This document shows, one piece after another, positions 26,480 through 35,294 of a stretch of DNA of 64,000 nucleotides (position 1 is the stretch's first letter; each line of letters opens with the position of its first letter). The DNA lies in assembly GCF_010994755.1 (NCBI RefSeq), contig NZ_WHSB02000014.1, positions 1-64,000 on the forward strand, in the 5' to 3' direction. The notes beneath the pieces are model-generated. The model was given only the letters and a program-made list of their open reading frames with translations. It had not been told where the DNA came from and did not search any database. The DNA comes from Shinella lacus. Lineage in GTDB: Bacteria > Pseudomonadota > Alphaproteobacteria > Rhizobiales > Rhizobiaceae. The position numbers and the translations under genes were made by a program.

Positions 26480-26603
26480 GGAGGTTACCTCGAAATGTTG
26501 GGCTTCTGTGGGGAGATGATTGTGTGCTGGTAGCAGGCGAGGCATAGGGAGCAGTCTTGCCCTCAACGGGCCTGCCGATGACCGAAGCCGCCTAGGGGCA
26601 GGC

Positions 26604-28034
26604 TCATCGGACGGCCTCTTTCTTCGGTGCGAGGTCGGCAGAAAGCCACCCTGCAGTGAGAAGACAAAGACCGATCGCGACTGCTGCGACGCTGTAGGCA
26701 TGGCCGATAGATCGGACATCGGTCGATGATCCGAGGATCGAAAAGAACAATCCGCCGATCACGGCTGTCGCTAAGGCGCCCCCAATCTGAAGCATCGAGT
26801 TGACCAGGCCGGACGCCAAACCAGACTGCGCCGGATCAACGCGCTGGACGACTGTTCTCACGAGATTGGGAAGCGCAATCCCTTGTCCGGCACCAATAAC
26901 AAAGAGTGCGACGAAGAGGAATTCTGGCGCCCCGAACGAGATCAAGGCTGCCGTCCCGAACAATCCGGTCGCTTCCAAGGACATGCCTGCGGCGGTGGAA
27001 TATCGACCGAAAAGGCGGAAGATGTAGCCGCTCGCAAATGGCCCCAGAACGAATCCGACCGCTGCGGGAAGGATTGCAAGTCCTGCTTCGAAAGGAGTGC
27101 GACCAAGGCCGCCCTGTTGATAGACCGAGAATGTCAGCCAGAAGGCCGCAAAGGCATAAAAGAACAGCGCCGCGAGCAACCCACGCTTCAAGCCCGGAGC
27201 TCGAAGAAGGCGCGGTGCGAGAATCGGATCTCCTCCAGCCGCCTCTACCTTTTGTTCATGATGCCAAAACAGGAAAAGAAGCGGCAGGGAGGCGGCAAGC
27301 AGCAGAAGCGACCAGACCGGCCAGCCATGTTCACGGCCCTCGATGAGCGGCGCGATTAGCGCACAGAGCGCGAGTGCAATCAGCACTGCTCCGCCAAGGT
27401 CCAGTCTGCTTGCGCGATCTGATCGCGTCTCGCGCAGCACCATCACCGCAGACGGCGCAGCTATGGCGATCACCGGAAGGTTGATGAGGAAGATGGCCCT
27501 CCATCCCAGCCCGAAAATATCGAGCGCAATCAGAGCGCCACCGAGAAATAGCCCCGCCATCGATGCGATGCCGAATGTCAGCGCGTAGAAGCTGAGAGCT
27601 TTTGATTTCTCGTGTTCTGGAAAAATGGCATTGATGGATGCCAAAGCCTGCGGCGCCACAATGGCCGCAGCAAAGCCTTGAAGGATCCTGCCGAGAACCA
27701 ATACCGCTGGAGACCAGGCAAAGCCGCATAGGGCAGAAGCGGTTGCGAACGCGACCATTCCCGCCAGGAAGACATTCCGGCGACCATAGAGGTCCCCGAG
27801 CCTGCCACCGGTGATCAGCATGACAGCATAGATGGTGGCGTAGCCTGAGATGATCAGTTGCATGGTCGATGCGGAGGCGTGGAAATCCTCACGGATCGAG
27901 GGCAGCGCCACGTTGACGATGAAGAAATCCAGCGGCGGCAAGAACGCGCCCGTCAACAGGATAACCAATGCCGTCCATCTGCGCGGGTCAGGGGCTTGCT
28001 CAAGATTACGGACATGCTCCAAAAGTCTCTCCAT
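26604..28034 (-). CDS. MFS drug-efflux transporter, DHA2 (14-helix) type
   Basis: 476 residues from ATG 28034 (an in-frame TTG at 28046 is possible). The sequence has about 14 hydrophobic segments. MFS signatures are LDFFIVNVALPSI in helix 1 (the D1 motif of the 14-TMS family), GGRLGDLYGRRNVF in loop 2-3 and GRILQGFAAAIVAPQAL in helix 4. It should export a drug or toxic metabolite from the inner membrane using the proton gradient. The TetR gene lies 72 bases upstream on the same strand, with a perfect operator between them (28082-28097), so it is probably repressed by that TetR. The end, SADLAPKKEAVR, is short and cytoplasmic. Confidence 0.92.
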   Translation of the reverse strand: MERLLEHVRNLEQAPDPRRWTALVILLTGAFLPPLDFFIVNVALPSIREDFHASASTMQLIISGYATIYAVMLITGGRLGDLYGRRNVFLAGMVAFATASALCGFAWSPAVLVLGRILQGFAAAIVAPQALASINAIFPEHEKSKALSFYALTFGIASMAGLFLGGALIALDIFGLGWRAIFLINLPVIAIAAPSAVMVLRETRSDRASRLDLGGAVLIALALCALIAPLIEGREHGWPVWSLLLLAASLPLLFLFWHHEQKVEAAGGDPILAPRLLRAPGLKRGLLAALFFYAFAAFWLTFSVYQQGGLGRTPFEAGLAILPAAVGFVLGPFASGYIFRLFGRYSTAAGMSLEATGLFGTAALISFGAPEFLFVALFVIGAGQGIALPNLVRTVVQRVDPAQSGLASGLVNSMLQIGGALATAVIGGLFFSILGSSTDVRSIGHAYSVAAVAIGLCLLTAGWLSADLAPKKEAVR

Positions 28035-28081
28035 GTCGGTTGGCAAAGCCGATCAATCGGCTCGTACAGATGCGCACTTTC

Positions 28082-28097
28082 GGAACCAGTTGGTTCC
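28082..28097. promoter_or_regulatory. TetR operator upstream of the MFS gene
   Basis: GGAACCAGTTGGTTCC has perfect 7-bp arms around two bases. It lies between the tetR stop and the MFS start. A sister site is at 28730-28745. Confidence 0.65.
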
Positions 28098-28106
28098 CAA
28101 TTGAAG

Positions 28107-28718
28107 TCAGCCAAGCGGTTTCAGCGCGAAGTCGACCATCGCCTTTGTGGCGTCGCGGTCCGCTCCTGTTTTCCCTAAAACTCTCATTCCTTGAATCTGA
28201 CACACAAGGAACCTCGCCAGCGTTCGCTCGTCCAACCCAGGATCAATCTCACCCAGGGCTTGAGCTCGGATGATCGCGGCCGCGTACAAGTTCTGCAGTC
28301 GCCGAAACAGGCGCGCAATTCGAGTGGAAACCTCTTCGTCTGCCGGAAGCATTTCCACAGCCGACAACACGACAAAGCATCCACGCAGCCCCTCCCTGCC
28401 CGAGGACTCTTCCACCTGCCGCGAAAATGCTTCTTTGATTGCAGCTTTTGGAGACGGGTTGGAATGCAGGATTTCCCCAGTCTTGCGAACAGCATCGTCG
28501 ACGTAGACATCAAGCGCAAGGAGATAGACGCCCCTCTTGTCTACGAACGCCTTATAGAAACTGCCTCTCGATAGCTCCATGCCCTCAAGCAAGTCGGGCA
28601 ATGACGCATCATGATATCCTCGGTCCCAGAACACGCCCATCGCCTTGCGAACTGCGTCATCCAGTTCGAATTCGCGAGGGCGTCCAACGGACGGGGATGT
28701 TTGAGTGCGTTTCATCAT
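28107..28718 (-). CDS. TetR/AcrR family transcriptional regulator
   Basis: 203 residues. The N-terminal helix-turn-helix is visible (VGRPREFELDDAVRKAMGVF, then LPDLLEGMELSRGSFYKAFVDK). The C-terminal ligand domain has helix patterns of the family and a single GCFVV segment. It should repress the MFS gene downstream on the same strand and itself, since inverted-repeat sites with the same GGAACC half flank the gene on both sides. RidA is divergent from it, so the upstream site may also affect ridA. Confidence 0.92.
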   Translation of the reverse strand: MMKRTQTSPSVGRPREFELDDAVRKAMGVFWDRGYHDASLPDLLEGMELSRGSFYKAFVDKRGVYLLALDVYVDDAVRKTGEILHSNPSPKAAIKEAFSRQVEESSGREGLRGCFVVLSAVEMLPADEEVSTRIARLFRRLQNLYAAAIIRAQALGEIDPGLDERTLARFLVCQIQGMRVLGKTGADRDATKAMVDFALKPLG

Positions 28719-28729
28719 GTAGCCAATAT

Positions 28730-28745
28730 GGAACCATTCAGTTCC
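28730..28745. promoter_or_regulatory. TetR operator in the tetR-ridA intergenic region
   Basis: GGAACCATTCAGTTCC matches the site at 28082-28097 with one mismatch in the arms. It begins 12 bases upstream of the tetR ATG, as expected for autoregulation. Confidence 0.6.
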
Positions 28746-28848
28746 TATTGCAAGCGGTATTTTCTGAGATTATGGAGAAGGTCGTCACGTTATGGCGCCG
28801 CCCGTCTCTGACTGGGCCGCCTATCTTGAACAGGAAAAAGGCAGGGCG

Positions 28849-29238
28849 ATGGATCGAGAAGTCATCATCCCGGAGGAAATGCGCGAAATCGTCGCCCGCG
28901 CAGGGTATGCCCCGGCGGTTAAGGTCGGCGATACGATCTACGTCGTGGGGCAAGTTGGCCGCACCAGTGACCTGCAGGTCATCGAAGACCCGCAAAAACA
29001 GTTTCGCGCTTTGTGGGAAAACCTCCGCATCGTCCTTGCGGCCGCGGACTGCACCTTCGACGACGTGGTGGAGATGACCAGCTACCATGTGGAGATGTCG
29101 AAGCACATGGACATTTTCCGGACGGCAAAGAACGAAGTTTTCCCGAAAGGGACCTACGCTTGGACCCGCATTGGCGTATCCGAACTCGCACATCCTGGCT
29201 TGCTTGCCGAGGTCAAATGCGTCGCGGTGAAGCGATAG
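28849..29238 (+). CDS. RidA family protein
   Basis: 129 residues from ATG 28849; a 19-residue N-terminal extension from 28792 is possible but unsupported. The fold motifs are YAPAVKVGDTIYVVGQVG, FDDVVEMTSYHVEMS, and WTRIGVSELAHPGLLAEVKC. RidA proteins hydrolyse reactive enamine/imine intermediates, and many relatives act in catabolic pathways. The canonical RidA active-site Arg in the C-terminal segment is not where expected (ELAHPGLLAEVKC lacks the usual PxxARxxV), so this may be a different Rid subgroup. It is transcribed divergently from tetR. Confidence 0.88.
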   Translation: MDREVIIPEEMREIVARAGYAPAVKVGDTIYVVGQVGRTSDLQVIEDPQKQFRALWENLRIVLAAADCTFDDVVEMTSYHVEMSKHMDIFRTAKNEVFPKGTYAWTRIGVSELAHPGLLAEVKCVAVKR

Positions 29239-29582
29239 CGGTTAGGTTCAGACCGATCGGCGAGCGGGCAATCACTCGTCGAGCGGCGCGAGAGCGATAC
29301 TAGTTGGAATGGGGCCGCAAAGCTCTTGAAGGGACACGAACCGCTGACCCGCTCATTCGTTGGCTACTTTCCAACCCAGCCAACCACTTGCTCTCGGAAC
29401 GACAGAATGGGGCCGGAGGTAGACAGGCGGCTTATGGGTTCCAGATCTTGAAAATCAGCCCCATAGCGCCCCAGTGTTGAGAAAACTGAGAAAATGGTTC
29501 CGCTTGAACACTATGATTCCGCAGCCACTGGTAACCAGCATTTTAGAGTGGAAAACGTCCGCGCGATCTAAGCAGGCGGACG
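29239..29582. other. Intergenic stretch holding a diverged repeat
   Basis: About 340 bases with no gene. It contains the 31-base element at 29320-29350 that recurs near 50.3 kb. Confidence 0.4.
29320..29350. repeat. 31-base element, copy 1 (partner at 50269-50299)
   Basis: AAGCTCTTGAAGGGACACGA followed by ACCGCTGACCC. It matches 50269-50299 at 28 of 31 positions. The segment resembles the complement of a tRNA T-loop but no tRNA can be folded around it. It may be a relic of an attachment site. Confidence 0.5.
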
Positions 29583-29975
29583 TCACCGATCTCTCGTCGC
29601 TGACGCCGCTGGTGGGCCGATGCCGCCTTTTGCTGCGATCGCGACGTCGATCTCCCAAATGGCCTTTGCGGCTTCGAGCAGGATAGCCTTCATCTCGTCG
29701 TCGTAGAGGTGCACGGGATTGAGGTCCATGGATTCGGCGGATCGCCCAAGACGCACAGATTCCACCAGAACCCGCCAGCTTTCCCGTATCGTGACATAGG
29801 CGCGGCCGAGCAGGCGGAGCTTCTCGCCCTCGGAAAGGGTTACCACTTCGTGTGCCGCCCTGGTCAGCTCGACGACCCCGCCACGATGGAACACGGCTTC
29901 ACACGGCGCTTCTGAAGGCATTGTCCGAAATGGCGGGAAAGTCCCTGCCCAGTCGCTGGATTGCCAGGCGAACAT
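29583..29975 (-). CDS. Hypothetical protein
   Basis: 130 residues, or 112 from the internal ATG at 29921. The readable core is helical (TLSEGEKLRLLGRAYVTIRE, then SWRVLVESVRLGRSAESMDL and YDDEMKAILLEAAKAIWEID). It has regular coding character and I believe rhizobial homologues exist, but I cannot name a family. Neither start has a clear ribosome binding site. Confidence 0.6.
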   Translation of the reverse strand: MFAWQSSDWAGTFPPFRTMPSEAPCEAVFHRGGVVELTRAAHEVVTLSEGEKLRLLGRAYVTIRESWRVLVESVRLGRSAESMDLNPVHLYDDEMKAILLEAAKAIWEIDVAIAAKGGIGPPAASATRDR

Positions 29976-30064
29976 AGCATCAATCGGTCACCCGCGCTCC
30001 AGCGTTGAGCTTGGATCATCCGCCTCGGGCCCACCGCGACGTTCTTAGAACGCCTGCGATACAC

Positions 30065-31432
30065 TTAAGGTCTGATGTTGTGGTTCACACGGAAAACGTT
30101 GGTCGGGTCGAACTTCAGCTTCAACTCGACCAAGCGTTGATAGTTCTCGCCGAATGATGCCCGTACTCGCTGATCTCCCTCGTCATCCATCATGAAGTTT
30201 GGATAAGCACCAGGAAGGTCGAAGCGATGCACTGCGTTCCAGTAATCCCGCGCCCACAACTTGATGACCCCCGCATTTTCAGGGTCTGGATCGATCCCAA
30301 CAATGACCATGGACCATGTCGCGTCTCGGGTCGACCACGCGGTCTCGCTTTTCCTACGACTGTGAACTGCCTTGTCGATTGGATAGAGGTGCATCGCTGA
30401 GAACACGTTGCCTTTCTTCGCACACTCTATGTGAATGGGGATCGCCTCATCGGGCAGCGTCTTTACGAAATCGCCCTTCCAGTACCATTGCAGGCCCTTC
30501 GGGTAAAAGGGATCGAACATGGTTTGCAGGGCGGTATAGGGGAGATACCCGCACCAATCGAAGAGTGGTGTGGGCAGCACTGCCCGTACTTTGTCCACTT
30601 GGGTTTGACCGTCCTGACCGTTGTGGGCGACGAGCAAGAGGCAAATTTTTTTGTTCCAGTGTTCTTCAGGGAATGGCTCGGTCGGCGGGATCGCCTGAAG
30701 GCCGAGGAAGATATAAAACTCCGGAGACGATATGGCCTGAAACTCGCGGTACCAGCGCATGATGTCGGCGGCCTGCTCTATGTCAAAGGCGATCGGCCCG
30801 CCATATAGCATTTTAGCTGGGTTGGTGCGATAGAGGAAACTGGTGACGACGCCGAAGTTGCCGCCACCGCCGCGCAGCGCCCAGAGCAGGTCGGCATTTA
30901 CGGTTTCACTTGCGACCACCAGGCGACCGTCCGCCAGAACGACATCGGCTTCGATGAGGTTGTCGATAGCGAGACCGTACTGTCGGGTGAGGTAACCGTG
31001 TCCGCCGCTCAAAGTGAGGCCGCCAATCCCCGTTGTCGAGATAATACCGAAGGGTACCGCTTGCCCAAAGGCGTGGGTCGCATGATCGACATCACCTGTT
31101 GTACATCCGCCCCCGGCGCGCACTGTGTTGTCCCGAGGGTCGAAGCGTACGCCCTTCAGCGGTGACAGGTCGATCACGATACCGTCGTCCACGCTCCCCA
31201 GACCAGGCCCGTTGTGACCTCCTCCACGGACTGCAATGTCGAGCTTTTGTTCACGGCCAAAATTGACCGCGGTGATAACGTCGCCCGCGTCCACGCATTG
31301 TGCGATCACAAGGGGTCGCTTGAGGATCATCCCGTTGTACAGACCGCAGGCATCCTCATAGTCCGGGTCGCCTCTCTGGATGACCCTGCCGCGCAAGTCG
31401 GTGGCGAATTCGCTTATCGCTGTGCTATCCAT
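30065..31432 (-). CDS. FAD-linked oxidoreductase, berberine-bridge-enzyme type
   Basis: 455 residues. The PCMH-type FAD-binding domain shows RGGGHNGPG with His73 and GGGCTTGDVDHAT with Cys110. Spacing of His and Cys by 37 residues is that of enzymes with bicovalently bound FAD. Further FAD contacts are GIGGLTLSGGHGYLTRQYGL and RGGGGNFGVVTSF. The C-terminal BBE segment with YQRLVELKLKFDPTNVFRVNHNI is present. Such enzymes oxidise alcohols, sugars or alkaloid-like compounds; the substrate here is not known. No signal peptide, so it is cytoplasmic. It is divergent from the AraC-type regulator 250 bases away, which may control it. Confidence 0.92.
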   Translation of the reverse strand: MDSTAISEFATDLRGRVIQRGDPDYEDACGLYNGMILKRPLVIAQCVDAGDVITAVNFGREQKLDIAVRGGGHNGPGLGSVDDGIVIDLSPLKGVRFDPRDNTVRAGGGCTTGDVDHATHAFGQAVPFGIISTTGIGGLTLSGGHGYLTRQYGLAIDNLIEADVVLADGRLVVASETVNADLLWALRGGGGNFGVVTSFLYRTNPAKMLYGGPIAFDIEQAADIMRWYREFQAISSPEFYIFLGLQAIPPTEPFPEEHWNKKICLLLVAHNGQDGQTQVDKVRAVLPTPLFDWCGYLPYTALQTMFDPFYPKGLQWYWKGDFVKTLPDEAIPIHIECAKKGNVFSAMHLYPIDKAVHSRRKSETAWSTRDATWSMVIVGIDPDPENAGVIKLWARDYWNAVHRFDLPGAYPNFMMDDEGDQRVRASFGENYQRLVELKLKFDPTNVFRVNHNIRP

Positions 31433-31686
31433 CCTACCCTCCCAATGCCGATTGACACTCGATCATAGGCGTAGCCCGGCGGGTTTCCATGACTGATCGT
31501 CCGAGTTCCATGCTCGTCTGATCGGAACGGGTGACCGAAGGAAATTTCATGCAATCTTTTGGCGAATTTGCCTGTCTGGAACACGCACGAGCGGGATTGT
31601 TGCAGAACAACTTCATGATGCCCTAATATGCTTGGGAGTTCGCGCTTGTTCCCAATTTGACGTCGTAACGTGAAGGAGCGTTTGCG

Positions 31687-32661
31687 ATGGATGTTTTGTC
31701 AGACGTACTGCGCACAGTTCGTTTATCCGGAGCGCTCTTCTTCGACATCCGTGCGAGTGCGCCCTGGGTGGGCGCGTCACCGAGCACGGCCGACATCGCC
31801 GCTGCGGTTATGCCCGGCGTGGAGCACGTCATCTCCTTCCACGCTGTCATTTCAGGTTCCTGTTGGGCCGCTATAGACAGAGACCCGACCCCAGCCATCA
31901 AAATGAACGCTGGTGACGTGGTTATATTTCCCGGAGGAGCGCCGAACATCATGAGCTCATCGCCTGGCGGGACAGGCAAACCAAACATGGGCATCTATTA
32001 CAGGCCCACGGATGATGAACAGCTACCCTATCAACTTATCCATGGTGGAGGCGGTGACGAGCAGACGAGATTCATCTGCGGCTACCTTGGGTGCGACAAC
32101 AGACCCTTTAATCCACTTCTTTCCGCCCTGCCGCCGATATTCGCGGTCCGCAAGCCTCCGGACCAGGAGAGCTGGATTGTTGACCTGTTCGTCCACGCTC
32201 TCGCTCAGGGAGGAAACAAGAGGGCGGGCAATCAGACGATCTTAGCCAAACTCAGTGAACTCATGTTTGTCGAGGCCATCCGTTGCTACATCGAGTCATT
32301 GCCGGCGCACTCTCTTGGATGGCTGTCTGGCCTGCGCGATCGACATGTTGGCAAGGCTCTCCAGCTTATCCACGGCCGCCCATCGGAGAACTGGAGCATC
32401 GACCTTCTCGCCCGCGAGGCGGGGCTGTCGCGCACCGCATTTTCAGAACGTTTCGTCCACTTCGTTGAGGTGCCTCCAATGCACTACCTCGTTCAGTGGC
32501 GAATGCAGGTTGCGTCGCGCCTCCTGGAAGAGCGGGGAATGAGCGTAGCGCAAGTCGGCAGTGCGGTAGGCTATGAGTCCGAGGCCGCGTTTAGTCGTTC
32601 GTTCAAGAGGCTCCTCGGGGTCTCGCCAGGCGCTTGGCGGAAGTGGAATCGTGCACAGTGA
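31687..32661 (+). CDS. AraC family regulator with N-terminal cupin domain
   Basis: 324 residues. The first part is a cupin-type sensor (SGSCWAAIDRDPTPAIKMNA, GDVVIFPGGAPN). The C-terminal AraC DNA-binding domain covers about 225-320, with SIDLLAREAGLSRTAFSERF, MHYLVQWRMQVASRLL and VAQVGSAVGYESEAAFSRSF, the two helix-turn-helix units. Proteins of this layout usually regulate a neighbouring oxidoreductase gene, so the FAD oxidoreductase is the likely target. This is inferred from position. Confidence 0.93.
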   Translation: MDVLSDVLRTVRLSGALFFDIRASAPWVGASPSTADIAAAVMPGVEHVISFHAVISGSCWAAIDRDPTPAIKMNAGDVVIFPGGAPNIMSSSPGGTGKPNMGIYYRPTDDEQLPYQLIHGGGGDEQTRFICGYLGCDNRPFNPLLSALPPIFAVRKPPDQESWIVDLFVHALAQGGNKRAGNQTILAKLSELMFVEAIRCYIESLPAHSLGWLSGLRDRHVGKALQLIHGRPSENWSIDLLAREAGLSRTAFSERFVHFVEVPPMHYLVQWRMQVASRLLEERGMSVAQVGSAVGYESEAAFSRSFKRLLGVSPGAWRKWNRAQ

Positions 32662-33029
32662 ACCCTACGAACGGACTGGTGGGGGCCGCCTCGGCTCCAT
32701 TCACGGCTGAGGAAATTGCGATCCCGTTCACTGTGGATCAGATGTAAGTGAGTAACTGCCCGGCTATGATTGTGTGGAGCGGTCGATATGAAGATCGCCC
32801 GAAATGGGGACAGCGCTTTACCATGGCCTGACTAGGGTAGTTGTGCCCGCCGCACAGAAGCGAGGAGGCCCTGCTTATCCTCCAGACGGCTCCATCGACG
32901 GGACGGGATCGAAAATTGTAGGTCCTCCGATTACCTCGCCCACTTATAAGCACGGCTCACCTGGATATCAGGCAACCCCTGTTTGGCCTTTGCGTTGGCG
33001 TCTGCCCTCGAAGTCCGGGTGATCGGCAC
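32662..33029. other. Intergenic stretch with no recognisable gene
   Basis: About 370 bases. Open frames are short and lack start signals; no hairpin with a T run was seen. It lies between convergent genes. Confidence 0.4.
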
Positions 33030-33953
33030 TTAGATGCCCGCCGCAATCAGAGCCCTGATGTGCCGGATGTCCGAGCCGCAGCATCCGCCGACGACACGAA
33101 GTTTAGGAAGACGCTTTGCCATGCCAGCGCAAAGCGCGCCGAACTCCTCAGGGTCACCATCATCAAGCTCGGTGGCTTCATCCAGTTCGGCATGGCTGCG
33201 GCGCGAGGCGTTTGGTCGGACCATGCCGATCCGGTTGAGCCAGCGCGAAGGTAGCTGTTCACTGAAATGCTCGGGATGGGCGCAGTTGATCCCGTAGTAG
33301 CGAACGTAGCCGCCAGTCGCGGCTTCGACCTCGCTGAGCGCGGAACCGAGGTCCTGCCCCGTCGGCAGCCGCCCGTCTGTCTCAACCGTGAAGGAGAGAG
33401 CGAAAGGTAGGCCGAGGTCGTGCGCACGGTTGACCATGCCGATGGCCTCGCCTGGATGGGTGATGGTGAAGGCCGACGCGATGTCCACGCCTTCCTCGGC
33501 AAATGTCTCCAGCTGGGCGCTATGCAGACGTGCCGCCTCGATTGGCGTCAGAAGCTGCTCGGGTGCATAGCCATCGCCTGCCGGTCCAAGCGCTCCCTCG
33601 ATCAGGATATGGTCACGCCAGGGATGAGCGCTCCGCAGATCGCGGGCGAAGGCGATCGCGCGCCGGTTGACGTCACGGATTCCTGCGTCGTCGAGCCCAA
33701 GCCTCGGCCCCCAGCCGCCATTAGCGCGCCAGGTCGGCGTGCCCATCACGAAGCCTCGGCTCTTGGCTTGAGCCAAATCGAAATATGAAATCGCGTAGCG
33801 CCGCAGCATCTCGCGCCCCTCTGGGGTATCGAGCAGCACAAAGGAGGCGAACAGTGGCATTTCGGCGCCGTCGTGGAAGATTAGGTCTGTCTACATCCCC
33901 CCGTCGCTGATGAATGCTTCTGGCGACGAAAGCAAGCGGTCAAGCATACCCAT
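33030..33953 (-). pseudogene. Homocysteine S-methyltransferase with an early nonsense codon
   Basis: From ATG 33953, behind GGGAGGACATC, the frame reads MGMLDRLLSSPEAFISDGGM, then a TAG at 33893-33891, then TDLIFHDGAEMPLFASFVLL and on to the stop. Family members have SDGGxETDLIFHDG here, so TAG replaces a Glu codon (GAG). The rest is intact: FVMGTPTWRAN, ILIEGALGPAGDGY, YGINCAHPEHF and the zinc-binding VGGCCGSDIRHI. If active it would make methionine from homocysteine and S-methylmethionine. Reinitiation at ATG 33860 would drop about 30 N-terminal residues of the barrel, which is probably inactivating. Confidence 0.85.
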
Positions 33954-34302
33954 GATGTCCTCCCTCGCAGAAACCATTGTACCAAATTTTAGCAGCGCGG
34001 CCTAACAGCCTACTCCATCCCACCGACGAGAGGGAGTCGGTACAAGCAACCAAACGCAAATTCAAGCCAGGCTACAGTCACGCGCTGCAGATCTGCAAGC
34101 GGCGGTCTTGAGTCGATTCTACCCGCTGACTCTTAAGCTGCGTCGCTCAAGCCGCTGATAAGTTTCGGTTTTGCCGCATAATGGGCACTTATGAAACCGA
34201 AGTTGGAAGTTCATGAAAGAACGTACGCCTCGGGTAAGGCGGTACTAATAGTCTCTACACTCGAGCACTGCTGCTCGCATTAGCTTGTAACGAGAGCTTG
34301 AT
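33954..34302. other. Intergenic stretch with a recombination-site-like element
   Basis: About 350 bases without a gene. It holds the nested inverted repeat at 34164-34201. No riboswitch fold for the methyltransferase was recognised. Confidence 0.4.
34164..34201. other. Nested inverted repeat resembling a tyrosine-recombinase (dif-like) core
   Basis: TTCGGTTT (34164-34171) pairs with AAACCGAA (34194-34201), and CATAA (34177-34181) with TTATG (34189-34193), around TGGGCAC. The CGCATAA-N6-CTTATG layout recalls XerC/XerD arms around a 6-base centre. No recombinase gene is present in the window. Confidence 0.4.
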
Positions 34303-34557
34303 ATGAGCGATCAACCCACTGCAACATCAAAGGCAGCCCTGTCGCCCGGAGATCTGGAGATGCTCGAGAGAATCCTTCGCGCATGGTGCGAAGAAAACGG
34401 TGCGGCCAGAGACTCTTTAGCAGCTGAGAGCATAGCATCGGCTCTTGTCGCTTGGTACGAGCAGGACGCGATAGCACGGATCCGGTCTCAGCCTGAGAAC
34501 TCCGATGCAGAGCCGTTGTCACCTGAGATCGAACGACTTTTGCGACAGATGACCTAG
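34303..34557 (+). CDS. Small conserved hypothetical protein
   Basis: 84 residues (MSDQPTATSKAALSPGDLEM, then a helical LERILRAWCEENGAARDS and IASALVAWYEQDAIARI). It looks like a rhizobial family of small soluble helical proteins with a WCxENG/WYEQ pattern. The function is unknown. The ATG follows GAGAGCTTGAT. Confidence 0.7.
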   Translation: MSDQPTATSKAALSPGDLEMLERILRAWCEENGAARDSLAAESIASALVAWYEQDAIARIRSQPENSDAEPLSPEIERLLRQMT

Positions 34558-34811
34558 CGACAAGCCGCAGTTGCCTGCGAAATAATGCAAGCCCGCCAAG
34601 CTGGTCCCCATAGGCTATCCCTATTCCAAGGGAACTCAAGCCCGATCCGGCTGAAGTACATCTTTTTTGATCACGAAACTCACTTGAATTTGGAGACACG
34701 GTCCTCCGTGGAGCGTCGCAAAGGAAGCTCACAGAAGAGCGAAATCATACACAGAAGTGTACGGATGGAGCGTGTGAGGGGGGAAGAAATGCCAGCTTCG
34801 GCCGGATACCA

Positions 34812-34856
34812 GCAGCAGGCGGGGAAAAGATTTCGAGGGGAGTCCCCGCCTGCTGC
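34812..34856. other. Perfect 14-bp hairpin with an alternative inner stem
   Basis: GCAGCAGGCGGGGA (34812-34825) and TCCCCGCCTGCTGC (34843-34856) pair perfectly across a 17-base loop. GGGG near 34837-34840 could instead pair with CCCC at 34844-34847, so two structures exclude each other. It may be part of an untranslated RNA or attenuator; no T run follows. Confidence 0.45.
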
Positions 34857-34880
34857 AATGTCCACACAAAACATAGGGAT

Positions 34881-35195
34881 TTGGAATGGACAAGCAGCAA
34901 TAGCATACCCGCGCTCGTCGTTTCAATCGATGGCGAGGTCTTGACGATCCGCGAGAGCGAAGCGAACCTTGCCTTAAAATACATCCTGCTAACAAGCTCG
35001 GGCTCTATGAAATTAAGTCATTTCCGCGCCTTATTATATGTTTTTCAGCATAGCTTGGAAACTAGGACCCCGGGCTTAATCAACCTTCGCGTTAGGCACG
35101 ACAACCCACTCGTCGCCGTCTTGGAAAACGTCGATGGAGCTTCGCTGCACGGCCGCGCCCGTTCAGTTTGGGGCGAGAACTCCTTAGCTTCCTAG
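34881..35195 (+). CDS. Doubtful hypothetical protein
   Basis: 104 residues from a TTG start (IPALVVSIDGEVLTIRESEA, then NLALKYILL and FRALLYVFQHSLETRTP). The V-IDGE-TI pattern faintly recalls the rhizobial DUF982 family, but key Trp-Pro residues are missing. The start has no good ribosome site. It may be a diverged or decayed gene. Confidence 0.3.
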   Translation: MEWTSSNSIPALVVSIDGEVLTIRESEANLALKYILLTSSGSMKLSHFRALLYVFQHSLETRTPGLINLRVRHDNPLVAVLENVDGASLHGRARSVWGENSLAS

Positions 35196-35294
35196 ATCAT
35201 TTTGCGTTGGTATCCGACACGCCTTTCGCGCCTTTCCCCTCAGGTTCATTGCGACAATTTATTATCAACGGAATTGAACCAAGGAGTTGCCATA

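Noticed and set aside
28730-28734. GGAAC in the tetR-ridA region as a general stress promoter
   Set aside because: There is no TT at 18-19 bases. The GGAAC is part of an inverted repeat that matches the other TetR site.
29320-29350. tRNA-like segment (T-loop complement), also at 50269-50299
   Set aside because: No acceptor stem, anticodon arm or paired T stem can be formed around either copy, so they are listed as repeats, not tRNAs.
34558-35294. Insertion sequence in the gene-poor stretch
   Set aside because: No terminal inverted repeats, target duplications or transposase motifs were found. Only a local hairpin is present.
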